From assembly GCA_002007465.1 (NCBI GenBank), contig LNAC01000003.1, positions 15,323,483 to 15,387,482 on the forward strand: a stretch of DNA of 64,000 nt, written 5' to 3'. This stretch comes from Ailurus styani (Eukaryota; Chordata; Mammalia; Carnivora; Ailuridae). Positions 22,684-32,738 of this stretch are shown one piece after another; positions within the stretch are counted from its first letter, which is position 1; each line of letters opens with the position of its first letter. The notes beneath the pieces are model-generated. The model searched no databases. It saw only the letters and a program-made list of their open reading frames with translations, and had not been told where the DNA came from. The translations under genes were made by a program, and so were the position numbers.

Positions 22684-23105
22684 TAATTGTATCTCCTCCC
22701 CCAAAAGAACATATGTTGAAGTGCTATGCCAAGTACCTCAGGATGTGACTTTATTTGGAAATAGGGTCTTTACAGAGGTAATCAAGTAAAATTGAGACCA
22801 TTAGGGTGGGCCCTAACCTAACCTGACTGGTGTTCTTACAAAAAGGTGACTTTGGACACAGAGACACGCATAGGGAAGACCAAGTGAAGACAGAGGACTG
22901 GAATCATGTATGTACAAAACAAGGAACATTTGTGGCTACCAGAAGCTGGGAGAAAGGCATGGAATAGCACTGTCTCAAGTACTTTCAGGGGGAGTATGGC
23001 TCTGCCAACATCTTGATCTTGAACTTTCAGCCTCCAGAACTACAAAACAATACATTTCTTGTGTTTTAGGTCCGAATGTCAATAGTACTTTTTCCTTCAG
23101 CGGTC
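22684..23105 (+). mobile_element. MaLR-type LTR (MST/MLT1-like), plus strand
   Basis: 'gaacatatgttgaagtgcta', 'ttatttggaaatagggtctt', 'ttagggtgggccctaaccta', 'cttgatcttgaactttcagc' and 'ctccagaactacaaaacaat' occur in the order of an MST/MLT1 LTR of the ancient ERVL-MaLR group. The 3' edge is worn. No internal retroviral sequence is visible, so it is a solo LTR. Confidence 0.82.
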
Positions 23106-23370
23106 TTTCTTGTTCTTCTAGTCTCCCACAATATGCTAAATACCTCTGTCATAAAAATCATCTCACTTCAGTAATTTAATGTCTACCTTCGTTACATGAT
23201 TGAGCACGACTTTAAGGAGAGAACTATGTCTACCTGGTTCATGCCTTAGCTCTATTACTTTCTAGCTGCCCAATAAATATGTATTTAACAAATAAACAAC
23301 ATAATGGTAATATATCATCTTCCCCCTGCCCTGCTCTTGTGCCTAGGTTTGTGCTCTGTTGGAAGGGGTA

Positions 23371-23844
23371 TGTATTAGCTTCCTAGAGCTGCCACAAAAA
23401 ATTGTCATAAACTTGGTGGCTTAAAACAACATGAATTTATTCTATCACAGTTCTGGAGGCCAAAAATTTAAAATCAGTTCTTGGCAGGGCAATGCTCACT
23501 CTGAAGTCTCTAGGTGGGAATCTGTCTTTGCTTCTTCCAGTTTCTGGTGGATCCTGGCATTCCTTGGTTTGTGTGTAATAACTCCAACCTCTATTTCCCT
23601 CTTCAAATGACTTTTTCCTTGTATCTCTATATCTCAGATCTTCCTCTTCCTCTTTCTTGACAACTGTCATTGAATTTAGGGTATGCTCTAAATCTAGGAT
23701 AATCTCACCTAGATCTCTTTAACTTAATCCCATGTGCAAAGACCCTTTTTCCAAATAAGATCACATTCACAGGATACAGAGGTTAGGACTTGAACTTTTA
23801 TTTTATTTTATTATTTTTTGATGACCACTATTCAACTCACTACA
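23371..23844 (-). mobile_element. MLT1-like MaLR LTR, minus strand
   Basis: The plus strand reads the reverse of MLT1: 'tgtattagcttcctagagct', 'cagttctggaggccaaaaat', 'ttctggtggatcctggcatt', 'ccaaataagatcacattcac', ending 'caactcactaca'. TG and CA edges are both recognisable. Its orientation is opposite to the LTR at 22684-23105, so the two are not one provirus. Confidence 0.83.
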
Positions 23845-24446
23845 AAGTGAGGATAATTAATTTTGTAAGATTTTGAGACTGTGAGTGTGTGCACAAACTC
23901 AGCTGCTTTGGGTTCTAGATGAAAAGTATTGCACAGAGTGGACACAGTTACTTTCTCTATCCTTGCATCGGTGCATAGTCCAGCACCCAGAGGCCTGGTG
24001 GCTTTTCTGGCAAGAGGAGATACTGCCTTTGGTATGGAAATTAGCATTCTTTCATTGGCAGAAGCTACAGTGACATTAGCATCACTAACAGCTTCCCGGG
24101 CAGAGGATGTAGGCAAAGTTTGAGCAGGAAAAGAAGTTGGTTGGTGGGCACCTAAGGAGACTGCAATTGAGAAGAGGGGTTTCTGGGGACATTGTGAAGT
24201 GACAGGGAAACTGAAGGGGGAAAAGTGGTGAGCACAGATCCACTGGAAGAGGGAGTAAGTGTCATGGTGAACCCATTTTTTTTTTCCCACAGCCTTGTAA
24301 GACCAGGTAAAATTTAGTTTACAACTGAAATTCAAATAAAAAATGAAATATTTCTTGATTATATGAAATATAAGGATATAAGGAAATTCAAAAAAATTAT
24401 ATTTAGAAGGATGAGATATATAGTTGAAGTTCACAGAATAGTCCAC
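23832..24446 (-). other. Unidentified 204-codon open frame
   Basis: Longest open frame in the window. The first 55 or so residues are rich in F, Y, I, K and N and look like translated AT-rich noncoding DNA. Residues about 55-190 come from a G+C-richer stretch and include 'AREAVSDANVTVASANERM' and 'KAVSPLARKATRPLGAGL'. I see no signal peptide, catalytic motif or repeat, and recognise no family. Its end overlaps the MLT1-like LTR edge by a few bases. The same segment is also fairly stop-poor on the plus strand (23885-24123), which argues that base composition contributes. A pseudogene fragment, an unrecognised LTR or chance are all possible. Confidence 0.3.
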
Positions 24447-25361
24447 TTAATTTTAGACTTAAATTTACCCTTTTTTCTTCATTAGCCATACTATACAACA
24501 GAATCAATGAATGATTTGAGACCTGCTCTCTTTGATTGAAATCTCCTAGTGAGCCTAATTAGATATAGCAATATTAAAAGGCATAATCAATCTTATATTT
24601 AGGTAGAATAACTCTTTTGACATGACTAACTGCTCAGTATGGTGTCCTAAATTACCCTGGGTTAAAATAGAAAATATCACTGGAAAGTATCAACATTTTA
24701 TATTAACAGCCATTTCCATTTGCCACAAATGATTTTTTTTCTAATACTCTGCAATATGATAATACACTGGGGCAATTGTCTTGTGTGCAAAAGACTTAGT
24801 GTGATATGATCAGGGAAAAAAACTCCACAAAGAACAAAGAACATGGAATCAGAATTTCTGTTTAGAGTCCTAAATGGTCACATAACCTTGACCTAATCTT
24901 TCTGATAAGTCCAAAGGGCTCCTAGCTCTACCACTTTATGATTCTAAAGGAGAAATGTGTTGAAAGATCTGTCTGACTTTTACAACAGTCTCTTTAGAGG
25001 GCATATCTGTTTGTGGCACCGTGAATGAAGTTTTACATACCAAAGCATCAGCTGAAAGCTTTTGGCAAAGTCTCTGGAATCTACAAGGCATAATTTTACA
25101 AGGAATCTCAAAGGGAACCAGTCAAATTAGCCCAATTTGCATGGGGCTAACTCCACCAGGGAATCAGGCAGAGGAGAGTGAGTAGAAGTTCTTAGATCTC
25201 ACACTGAGAAGAAAATAAGTCCATCAGTTATTTCTTTATTTTACCTATTACTAGTTAAATATTGAAAACTAGTATTTAGCTTGTGAAGAAACTACCATTT
25301 CTCAATACTTTCATTATCTCTTGCAAATCGTATCATGTGTAGCTTGTACAAAGGTTGGCAC
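24447..25361. other. Unique interval with weak MIR-like text
   Basis: Near 24840-24960, 'aatcagaatttctgtttaga' and 'ggtcacataaccttgaccta' faintly recall a MIR. The rest is unrecognised. Confidence 0.4.
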
Positions 25362-25446
25362 TTTGTTCTCCTTTCTCCCCTCTCTCCCTCCTTCCCTTCC
25401 CTTCCTTTCCCTTCCCTTCCCTTCCCCTCCCTTCCTTTCCCTTCCC
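25362..25446. repeat. Polypyrimidine (CCCTT)n-like tract
   Basis: Pure C/T on this strand for about 80 bases, with irregular 'cccttcc' and 'tttcccttcc' units. Such tracts can form triplex DNA and mutate quickly. It ends at the SINE target. Confidence 0.95.
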
Positions 25447-25457
25447 TATCCATCTTT

Positions 25458-25645
25458 TTTTAAGATTTTATTTATTTGAGAGAGAGAGAGAGAACACACC
25501 TAGAGGGGAGGGGCAGAGGGAGAGATAGAGAAACAGGCTCCCTGCTGAGCAGAGAGCCAGACAGGGGAATTGATCCTGGGACCAGAAGATCATGACCTGA
25601 ACCGAAGGCAGAAGCTTAACTGACCCAGCCAACCAGGCTCCCCCT
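25458..25645 (-). mobile_element. Can-SINE, minus strand, diverged
   Basis: Reversed tail and head visible ('agaagatcatgacctgaacc', 'cccagccaaccaggctcccc'). Flanks 'ctatccatctt' (25446) and 'ctctccatctt' (25649) form a duplication with one mismatch. Confidence 0.9.
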
Positions 25646-25984
25646 TTCCTCTCCATCTTAAGGCTTTTGTATAAGAAACAAGGACTTTATTCAATTTTGA
25701 AGTCAAGTTAGTTGGGGTTCCTCTCTAACATCAGAGGTGAGCATTTCTTATTATTCACTTATGACGAGTACATATTTCAAACTTAAGCCAATAACTTAGA
25801 ATCCATCCTAGGGTGAAAAAGAAATGAAAATGAAATATTAGTAACAATTTCTTCAGAGAAATATTTAAAAACAGGAATGTGTCCACTTTCTTTTGTGGCT
25901 AGACTAAGCTAGCTAGCAAAATAAGAAAAGTTCTCATCAATATTTGATATCAAAGTCAGTTCCCTTCTTTAAAACATGATTTTA

Positions 25985-26177
25985 GGGGTGCCTGGGTGGC
26001 TCAGTCCTTAAGCACCTGCCTTCTGCTCAGGTCATGATCCCAGGGTCCTGGGATTGAGTCCCACATCAGGCTCCCTGCTCAGCAGGGAGTCTGCTTCTCT
26101 CTCTCCCACTCCCCCTGCTTCTGTTCCCTCTCTCGCTGTGTCTCTCTCTGTCAAACAAATAAATAAAATATTTTTAA
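25985..26177 (+). mobile_element. Can-SINE, plus strand, with 14-base duplication
   Basis: Subtype with 'ctcccactccccctgcttct' and 'ctctctcgctgtgtctctct'. 'aaaacatgatttta' is duplicated perfectly at 25971-25984 and 26178-26191. It faces the minus-strand SINE at 25458. Confidence 0.95.
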
Positions 26178-26191
26178 AAAACATGATTTTA

Positions 26192-26731
26192 AATAAGTTA
26201 TATTTTCTCATATTTTTTGGCTGATTCAACAAATGAAATCTTGATTCATTTTGATAACTCATTGCATAATTACTATATTATAAAGCATAACAATATTTTT
26301 GGAATGGTAATTAAAGTTAAAACAAGAAGTTTTGAAGGTAATTAACAGAGAAAATAAAAACACATCCACTTTGGAAATATATCAATGGTACTTATATTTA
26401 AGGCATCAATCAAATACTTGTATTTCATATTTCTGGAAGAACTAAATTCTAAATGAGTAATATTTTTTTACTATAGAGCCATACTAAAGGACAATGTTCT
26501 GGCTTTTAATTACTATCTATATCAAATGTGAAGATGCCTCCATTTTTTCTGGATTATGGCTTTACTGAATTCTACTCTACTATATAGCATTAAGGGATTG
26601 TGACCTCATGGAGTGATATAAAATATGATTAAAGTGAAGACTTTATTACCATAGTTAAAATATGGGTTTGGGCTGTATTTACTTGAATAATGGGGGAATT
26701 CATAATGACATATATGAGAAATACATTAAAA
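26192..26731. other. Unique AT-rich interval
   Basis: No repeat or coding signal recognised. Confidence 0.5.
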
Positions 26732-26744
26732 AGGAAGAGATATT

Positions 26745-26940
26745 GGGGCGCCTGGGTGGCTCAGTGTGTTAAAGCCTCTGCCTTTGGCTCAGGTCATGAT
26801 CTCAGGGTCCTGGGATCGAGCCCTGCATCGGGCTCCCTGCTCAGCAGGGAGACTGCTTCCTCCTCTCTCTCTGTGTGCCTCTCTGCCTACTTGTAATCTC
26901 TCTCTCCCTGTCAAATAAATAAATAAATAAATAAATAAAT
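26745..26940 (+). mobile_element. Can-SINE, plus strand, (AAAT)n tail
   Basis: Mustelid-like subtype; the tail has six AAAT units and no long A run. Flanks 'aggaagagatat' (26732-26743) and 'aggaacagatat' (26941-26952) differ at one base. Confidence 0.94.
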
Positions 26941-26952
26941 AGGAACAGATAT

Positions 26953-27399
26953 CACAAACATATGAAAACCTGTTCAGCTTTATTAGTAATGAATGAGACA
27001 TGTTCAAACAACAAATCTACTTGTTTGTTAATAAATTAGCTAGGGTTAAAAATAATGGTAACTAAATCTATGAAAAGTCTAAATTTTAGAAACTTTCAAG
27101 AAAGTATTTTATCAATAAACAGTCTTATGATATATATATATGCACAATTTTACCTCTGAAATTTTATCATAAGATAGAGATATTCCATATATAGACAATA
27201 AATATAAAAATAATATAATAATTTCTCACATTTTCTGTTATTAGCATGTTGCCCAATATTGACTTGCCCCTTTCCTGAATCATTTCCTGCAATCTTTATA
27301 ACAGCCCTCATCTCTTCTGGTTTCCTGTTTTGCATAAAAGTAGCTGGGAAATTGCTACTCTATCCTAACAACAAGTAAAAAGCGGAACAAATTGAAAAT
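26953..27399. other. Unique AT-rich interval
   Basis: Contains a short (TA)n run near 27130-27141; otherwise nothing recognised. Confidence 0.5.
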
Positions 27400-28690
27400 T
27401 AATAACTCTTCTTAGAGTTTTCAGGAAATTGAGGTCACAGTGCCCCCAAAATTGGAATAACAGACAGGCAAATGCAAAGAATTACAACTTGGTAGAAACT
27501 CAGAAGCAGAAACTTCCACGAAAACCGGTGCTAGGGGAGGGGAAACCTGAACTGTGATTGAAATATTTCTCAAAGCTCTGTGTGAATGAGTCAGAAAGTT
27601 GAGAACTCCAGCATGACTCAATCTTCTTGTGAGTTTTATATCCAGGAACCCAATTTCTCATGGTGAAGACTGGAGAAAAATCCCTTCATACTTCAGGCAG
27701 GAAGAGAGGAAAAGTAGCCATTTTGAAATACATGTGAAATATTCTGTTCTTGTCTACAAAGCCTGCCCTCAAGAGGATTACTTTACTAGAGCCTAAACTG
27801 CTGGGATTTTATTGAAGTTTAACTGATCTGGGAGAGGAGCAATGCCCAACTCCAGCCCCCTCTAGCCATTCTATCCCTTGTAAGGGGGGAAACACTAAGA
27901 AACACTGGTGAAGGTCATAGTCCAGGGACACATGCTCACTAAAGGAGTGCTACCTAAACAAAAGACTGTAGGATACTGCTTCTCTCCCCACTTTTCACCA
28001 CTACATCACTAAGGGTTCATTTATCATAGTATCTTTTACTCAGTAGGCCATATCCAGCTTTCACAAAATTCACGGTGGATACTAAGAGACAAAAAGCAGT
28101 TTGAAGGGGCACCTGGGTGGCTCAGTCGTTAAGCATCTGCCTTTGGCTCAGGTCATGATCCCAGGGTCCTGGGATCGAGTCCCGCATCTGGTTCCCTGCT
28201 CAGCAGGAAGCCTGCTTCTCCCTCTCCCACTCCCCCTGCTTGTGTTCCCTCTCTCGCTGTGTCTCTCTCTGTCAAATAAATAAAATCTCAAAAAAAAAAA
28301 AAAAAGTTGGAAGAGACAAAGCAGGCATTAGAACCAGACTCAGAGATGGCATGGATGTTGGGAATAACAGACTGGGAATTTAAAATAACTATGATCAATA
28401 TGCTAAGGGTGTTAATTGAAAAAGTTGACAATATTCAGGAACAGATGGGCAATATAAGCAGAGAGTTAGACATCTTTAGAAAGGATCAAAAAGGACTGCT
28501 AGAAATAATAATAATAAAAACCCCACTATAATCAAAATAGAGAATGCCTTTAGCAGGCTCCTTAGTAGACTGGACATGGCTGAAGAAAGTGGACTTGAAG
28601 ATATATCCAACCCCTGTCTGAAGCTGAGATATAGAGAAGAATAGATCACACAGCTCTCAAGTGGCAGACACCACTTTTTCATCCAGATTT
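27400..28690 (+). mobile_element. L1 5' untranslated/ORF1-side region, plus strand
   Basis: A chain of words matches the remembered 5' region of mid-age mammalian L1 in order: 'cagtgcccccaaaattggaa', 'aactccagcatgactcaatc', 'aggattactttactagagcc', 'aaacactaagaaacactggt', 'tcatagtccagggacacatg', 'ggttcatttatcatagtatc', 'ctcagtaggccatatccagc'. After the SINE at 28106-28305 it resumes with 'aaccagactcagagatggca' and 'atatgctaagggtgttaatt'. The frame 28307-28531 reads a heptad-like, charged peptide ('INMLRVLIEKVDNIQEQMG') similar to the minus-strand frame at 4734-4928. It is 3'-truncated near 28690, so only the front of an L1 is left. Confidence 0.75.
28106..28305 (+). mobile_element. Can-SINE, plus strand, inside the L1 5' region
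   Basis: Complete with A16 tail; subtype with 'ctctctcgctgtgtctctct'. It interrupts 'cagtttgaa' (left) and 'agttggaagagac' (right), which together restore the L1 text 'cagtttgaagagaca'. Confidence 0.95.
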
Positions 28691-30394
28691 GTTTGATTCC
28701 AAAGTAAATGCTACCTGACTATCTCCACTTTCTTCTTTCTCTCTTTTTACTGTAACATAATGGAATTAGCAATTAATATTTAGACAGTAGAGGAATATAT
28801 GCTGACAAAAGAAATGTTCACTTACATTTTTTAAAAAACTAAAAAATATATTCAATTTGATCCAAGTTTGTCAAATATTATTTTTTTTGTGTTGAAAAAA
28901 TGAAAAGATTATGCCCACATGCCTAATGGTATTTAGTTGTGAACTTAGGAATTATAGTTGACATTTTTTTCTATAGTTGACAGGGTTTTCTGAATTTGTG
29001 GATATTTCAACAATGCATATATATGATTTGTGTAACTAACAGTTAAAATCTATGCTGAAAATAACAATAATAAAAACAAAAATGAAGAGGAACAGAATCT
29101 TAAACATTATATCCTAAGCAATATTATGAGCAACCAAGCCCAGAAGGAAATGCTGAGAGATCGGTATTAAAACTTTTATCATTATATTAGTGATCAATAA
29201 TAACATATTTTCCTATACAGAGTAGTTATAGCACTTTTTAGAATTGCAGATTTCTATACTAATAATGAATCGTAAGAAAATGTGTCATTTTTCTCTACAT
29301 TTTATCTCCTTCTTCCCCACTATTATCCTATAATAATGATGAGGCTAAATAATATTTGAGGAGAGTTTTGTTTGTGCAGGAAAAGTGATATAACATGCTC
29401 AGCCACTAACTTTTCTTCAGTTTCTATGGTTCACATGTTTCAAAAGTTCATGTCATCCAGGTAGAAAATATAATAGATAAGGAGAGATTGAGGTTTTTAT
29501 TTCTATTTTTTCAAACTTGTCACCTTGGAAGAGAAAATAACTCTTTATTTTGTAACATAGACAGGAGGCAAACAGCACATGGCATTGCTGACTGAGCTGT
29601 AAAATCAAAATTGACAAATCCTGGAGGAGAAGAAACTTACTATTGCAAAGTCAGGCATCACTGTGCATACTTCCTGGGCTTTCCTGGTGTCCTCCTGCTG
29701 TTGCTCAGCAGCTCCCAGGATCCAACTGACAATAGTTTGGCTTCTCAGCTGAGTCAAAAAGGAAAAAAAAATAATTTTGTCATAAGGAAATGAAAGGGTT
29801 GGCACAGAGGACCAGTTGCTCTTGCTGCTCTTGTTATGATGAAGGGTCAGAGAGAAAAGCTGATGCAAAAACTCAGCAGGGGGTATGAGAAAAGGAGGGG
29901 AATTTGATTTCTGTTTACTACCAATTTTCTTAAGCCTGGACATAGTTCAAAAGTTAGTAGCAAAGACTCACTGATGACATGAGCACCACTAAAATATGAT
30001 GCTCAGATATCACCAGTGGAGTTGATATTCAGTACAACCCTTTGCAAAGTGTTTGGACAAGAGTCACCAACACCCATGTATATGTTGATATACTTTGGTA
30101 TGTATACAATGCTGTCTACACAGATCCAAATACATTGGTGTTACACATTGAGAAAATTGAAGTTAAGTAAACATACTTTGATTCAGGAATATTTTTTCAA
30201 TGGTTAATGAAAACAAGGTATATCAATTTGTTGGAGTAGGCAGAATGGATAGAAACACGGAAAATGCTTAGAGAGCAATGCTACTTTGGCAAAAGCAGTA
30301 TACAGATATGCAGGTATATAATGCTATAAATTGTATAAAAAATTGTGTGTATTTAAAGAAAAGGAATTTCAATGGCAAGCAAAATAACACTGAT
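28691..30394. other. Mostly unique interval with one 112-codon minus frame
   Basis: No repeat recognised. Minus-strand frame 29605-29943 (112 codons) is stop-free but has no motif I know. It lies in a slightly G+C-richer patch (29600-29940) containing 'gggctttcctggtgtcctcc'. A worn LTR or chance is as likely as a gene fragment. Confidence 0.45.
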
Positions 30395-30527
30395 GAATAG
30401 ATGAAGGGGATTAAGGGTACTTACCGTGATGAGTAATGAATAATATATGGAATTGTTGAATCACTTCATTGTGTCTTGAAACTAAAGTAACACTGTGTGT
30501 TAATTATACTTGAATAAAAAAAAGACA
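30395..30527 (+). mobile_element. Short carnivore L1 3' end, plus strand
   Basis: 'ttaccgtgatgagtaatgaa', 'tatggaattgttgaatcact' and 'ttaattatacttgaataaaa' match the last 130 bases of carnivore L1, also seen at 62820-62955. It is an extremely 5'-truncated insertion. Confidence 0.75.
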
Positions 30528-30612
30528 CAGATGAACAAGTTTAAGCATAAAAGCAAAGAAATGATATTTAGAATTAAGAGGATGTCGATTCATATTAGCA
30601 AGTTAATATTCT

Positions 30613-30817
30613 TATTTTTTAAACAATTTTTAAAGATTTTATTTATTTATTTGACAGAGAGATTACAAGTAGGCAGAGAGGCAGGCAGAGGGAGAGAGAG
30701 GAGGAAGCAGGCTCCCTGCTGAGCAGAGAGCCTGATGTGGGGTTCGATCCCAGGATCCTGGGATCATGACCTCAGCTGAAGGCAGCCGCTTAACCAACTG
30801 AGCCACCCAGGTGCCCC
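30613..30817 (-). mobile_element. Can-SINE, minus strand, with 15-base duplication
   Basis: Complete mustelid-like copy. 'gcaagttaatattct' is duplicated perfectly at 30598-30612 and 30818-30832. Confidence 0.96.
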
Positions 30818-30832
30818 GCAAGTTAATATTCT

Positions 30833-31996
30833 AATGTTTAGAAAAATAAAAATGTACCATAGAAAAATAATAATAGTGATGAATTAATAGAGTAATGAGT
30901 AAGTAGAAATTTTACTTTTTCTATTTTAAAAAAATGTATAATGTTATACTTTTCTTATATTAAGAAAATCATTAAAATGGTAGTTAACATCTAATTTTTA
31001 CTTGCCAATAAACTAGCATTTAATCTCCAGAAAGCATTTAAGAAATGAGTGATTCTAGAATCTGACCTTTATGACTTTATAATAATCAACATTGAGGACA
31101 TTTCCATGTAATAACTTCTACTTGTATTAACTTACCTGTTACTAATGTGATGTGCACAGTTTGAAGGAAGAAATAAACAGTGAAGCAAGTAAGTTGCACA
31201 ATTAAGTTGACACTCTTCAACATTTCTCAAGATTTCTCAAGTTAACAAAGAAGTGGAAAATGGAAATGTTTGTATGGTACACGGTGCTGCACTGAGGGAG
31301 ATGTACTCATTGGGTAGAACTTAGAGGGCAGGGCTGAGCAAAGCTTCATTTGCCAGGGTTGCCCCAGGCCCCACCACCATTTCAAGTGTCCTAAGGGATG
31401 AGTAGTTCAACTTACTTGAAATTTATTGAGAAGTTCTACTTTGAAACATGGTTCAGGAAATAAGTAGAATAAAGTGACAAAAGTGAATTTGGTAAGAAAA
31501 TTGTGTGTGTGTGATGTGTGTGTGAGTGAGAGAGAGAGAGGGCCTTGCATGCTTGGGCTTACAATGGGACTGCGTGAATTCAGGCTCATAGAAATTCCCT
31601 TCTGTTTGTGATGTACCACTACTGTCTAACTTTGGGTTCAGTAGATAATCGTGTTAAGACTGGCCCCTCTCCCACTTCCTGAGCAAATCTGTGTACTGAT
31701 CTACCCAACGAAGTTGAAAGCAAAGAAATAAGTAGCCCCTAGTTACTAAGGAAACACATTAACAGGCTTATAATCTTTCTTTTTCTATTCATTCCTTCAT
31801 AAAGTTGTCTGCAGGTAAGAGAAAGCTGCTGAGATTCATATCTTGTATGGCTATAGATGAGTTTATAACTCTTTGCTGTTACTGAACAGAGATTTATTGG
31901 TAGAAAAAGTATGCTAGGGATTCTCCAAATGTAGAAAATGATAATTTTTCTAATTACAACAAATGACCCCAAAACACGTTAAAAAGAAGTAAAGCA
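30833..31996. other. Unique interval with a TG/AG microsatellite
   Basis: (TG)n with one break (31503-31523) is followed by (GA)n (about 31526-31540). A small G+C-richer patch at 31300-31390 ('gccagggttgccccaggccc') is unexplained. No repeat family recognised. Confidence 0.55.
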
Positions 31997-32011
31997 GTAC
32001 AGCACAGTTGT

Positions 32012-32241
32012 TGTTATTTTTTTAAGATTTTATTTATTCATTTGGCAGAGAGAGAGAGAGATCACAAGTAGGCAGAGAGGCAGGCAGAGGGAGAGGGGGA
32101 AGCAGGCTCCCTGCTGAGCAGGGAGCCTGATGCAGGGGTCGATCCCAGGACCCTGAGATCATGACCTGAGCTGAAGGCAGTGGCTTAATCCACTGAGCCA
32201 CCCAGGCACCCCCCTCTTTTTTTTTTTAAAGATTTTATTTG
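32012..32241 (-). mobile_element. Composite Can-SINE: full copy plus a truncated tail
   Basis: A full minus-strand SINE (32020-32215) is followed by a second reversed tail (about 32219-32241: T-run, 'aaagattttatttgag') without a head. 'agtacagcac' occurs on both outer sides (31997 and 32242) and continues with a similar 'agttg'/'tgttt', so the two parts share one outer duplication. On the minus strand the order is truncated tail, A-run, complete SINE. Confidence 0.85.
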
Positions 32242-32331
32242 AGTACAGCACTGTTTTTAAATCTATAGAGGCATCAGACCAAAAAATGTATCGTCTTTGA
32301 TATTATTCTGTGTAAATTTATTTATTTATTT

Positions 32332-32518
32332 AAAGATTTTATTTATTTATTTGACAGAGAGAGACAGTGAGAGAAGGACCACAAGCAGGGGGAGTGGGAG
32401 AAGGAGAGGCAAGCTTCCCGCTGAGCAGTGAGCCCGAGGTGGAGCTGAATCCCAGGACCCTGAGATCATGACCTGAGCCGAAGGCAGACACTTAATGACT
32501 GAACCACTCAGGCGCCCC
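32332..32518 (-). mobile_element. Can-SINE, minus strand (first of a pair)
   Basis: Subtype with 'cacaagcagggggagtggga'. The left flank 'gtgtaaattta' (32310-32320) is repeated only beyond the next SINE (32728-32738), so the pair shares outer duplications. Confidence 0.92.
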
Positions 32519-32720
32519 ATAATTTTATTTATTTTTAATATTTTTAAAGATTTCATTCATTTATTTGAGAGAGAGCATGCGGGTGGGGGAGAGCAGTAGA
32601 AGAGGGAGAAGATGACTCCCCAGTGAGCAGGGAGTCCTACACAGGGCTCAGTCCCAGGACCCTGGGATCATGACCAAGCCAAAGGCAGACACTTAACTAA
32701 CTGAGCCACCCAGGTGCCCC
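32519..32720 (-). mobile_element. Can-SINE, minus strand (second of a pair)
   Basis: Older copy ('gggatcatgaccaagccaaa', 'actgagccacccaggtgccc'), head followed directly by the shared duplication at 32728. The neighbour at 32332-32518 was probably inserted into its A-rich tail. Confidence 0.92.
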
Positions 32721-32738
32721 TTTTTTGGTGTAAATTTA

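Noticed and set aside
22684..23844. The two LTRs as the ends of one ancient provirus
   Set aside because: They are in opposite orientation, differ in sequence type, and the 265 bases between them show no internal retroviral sequence.
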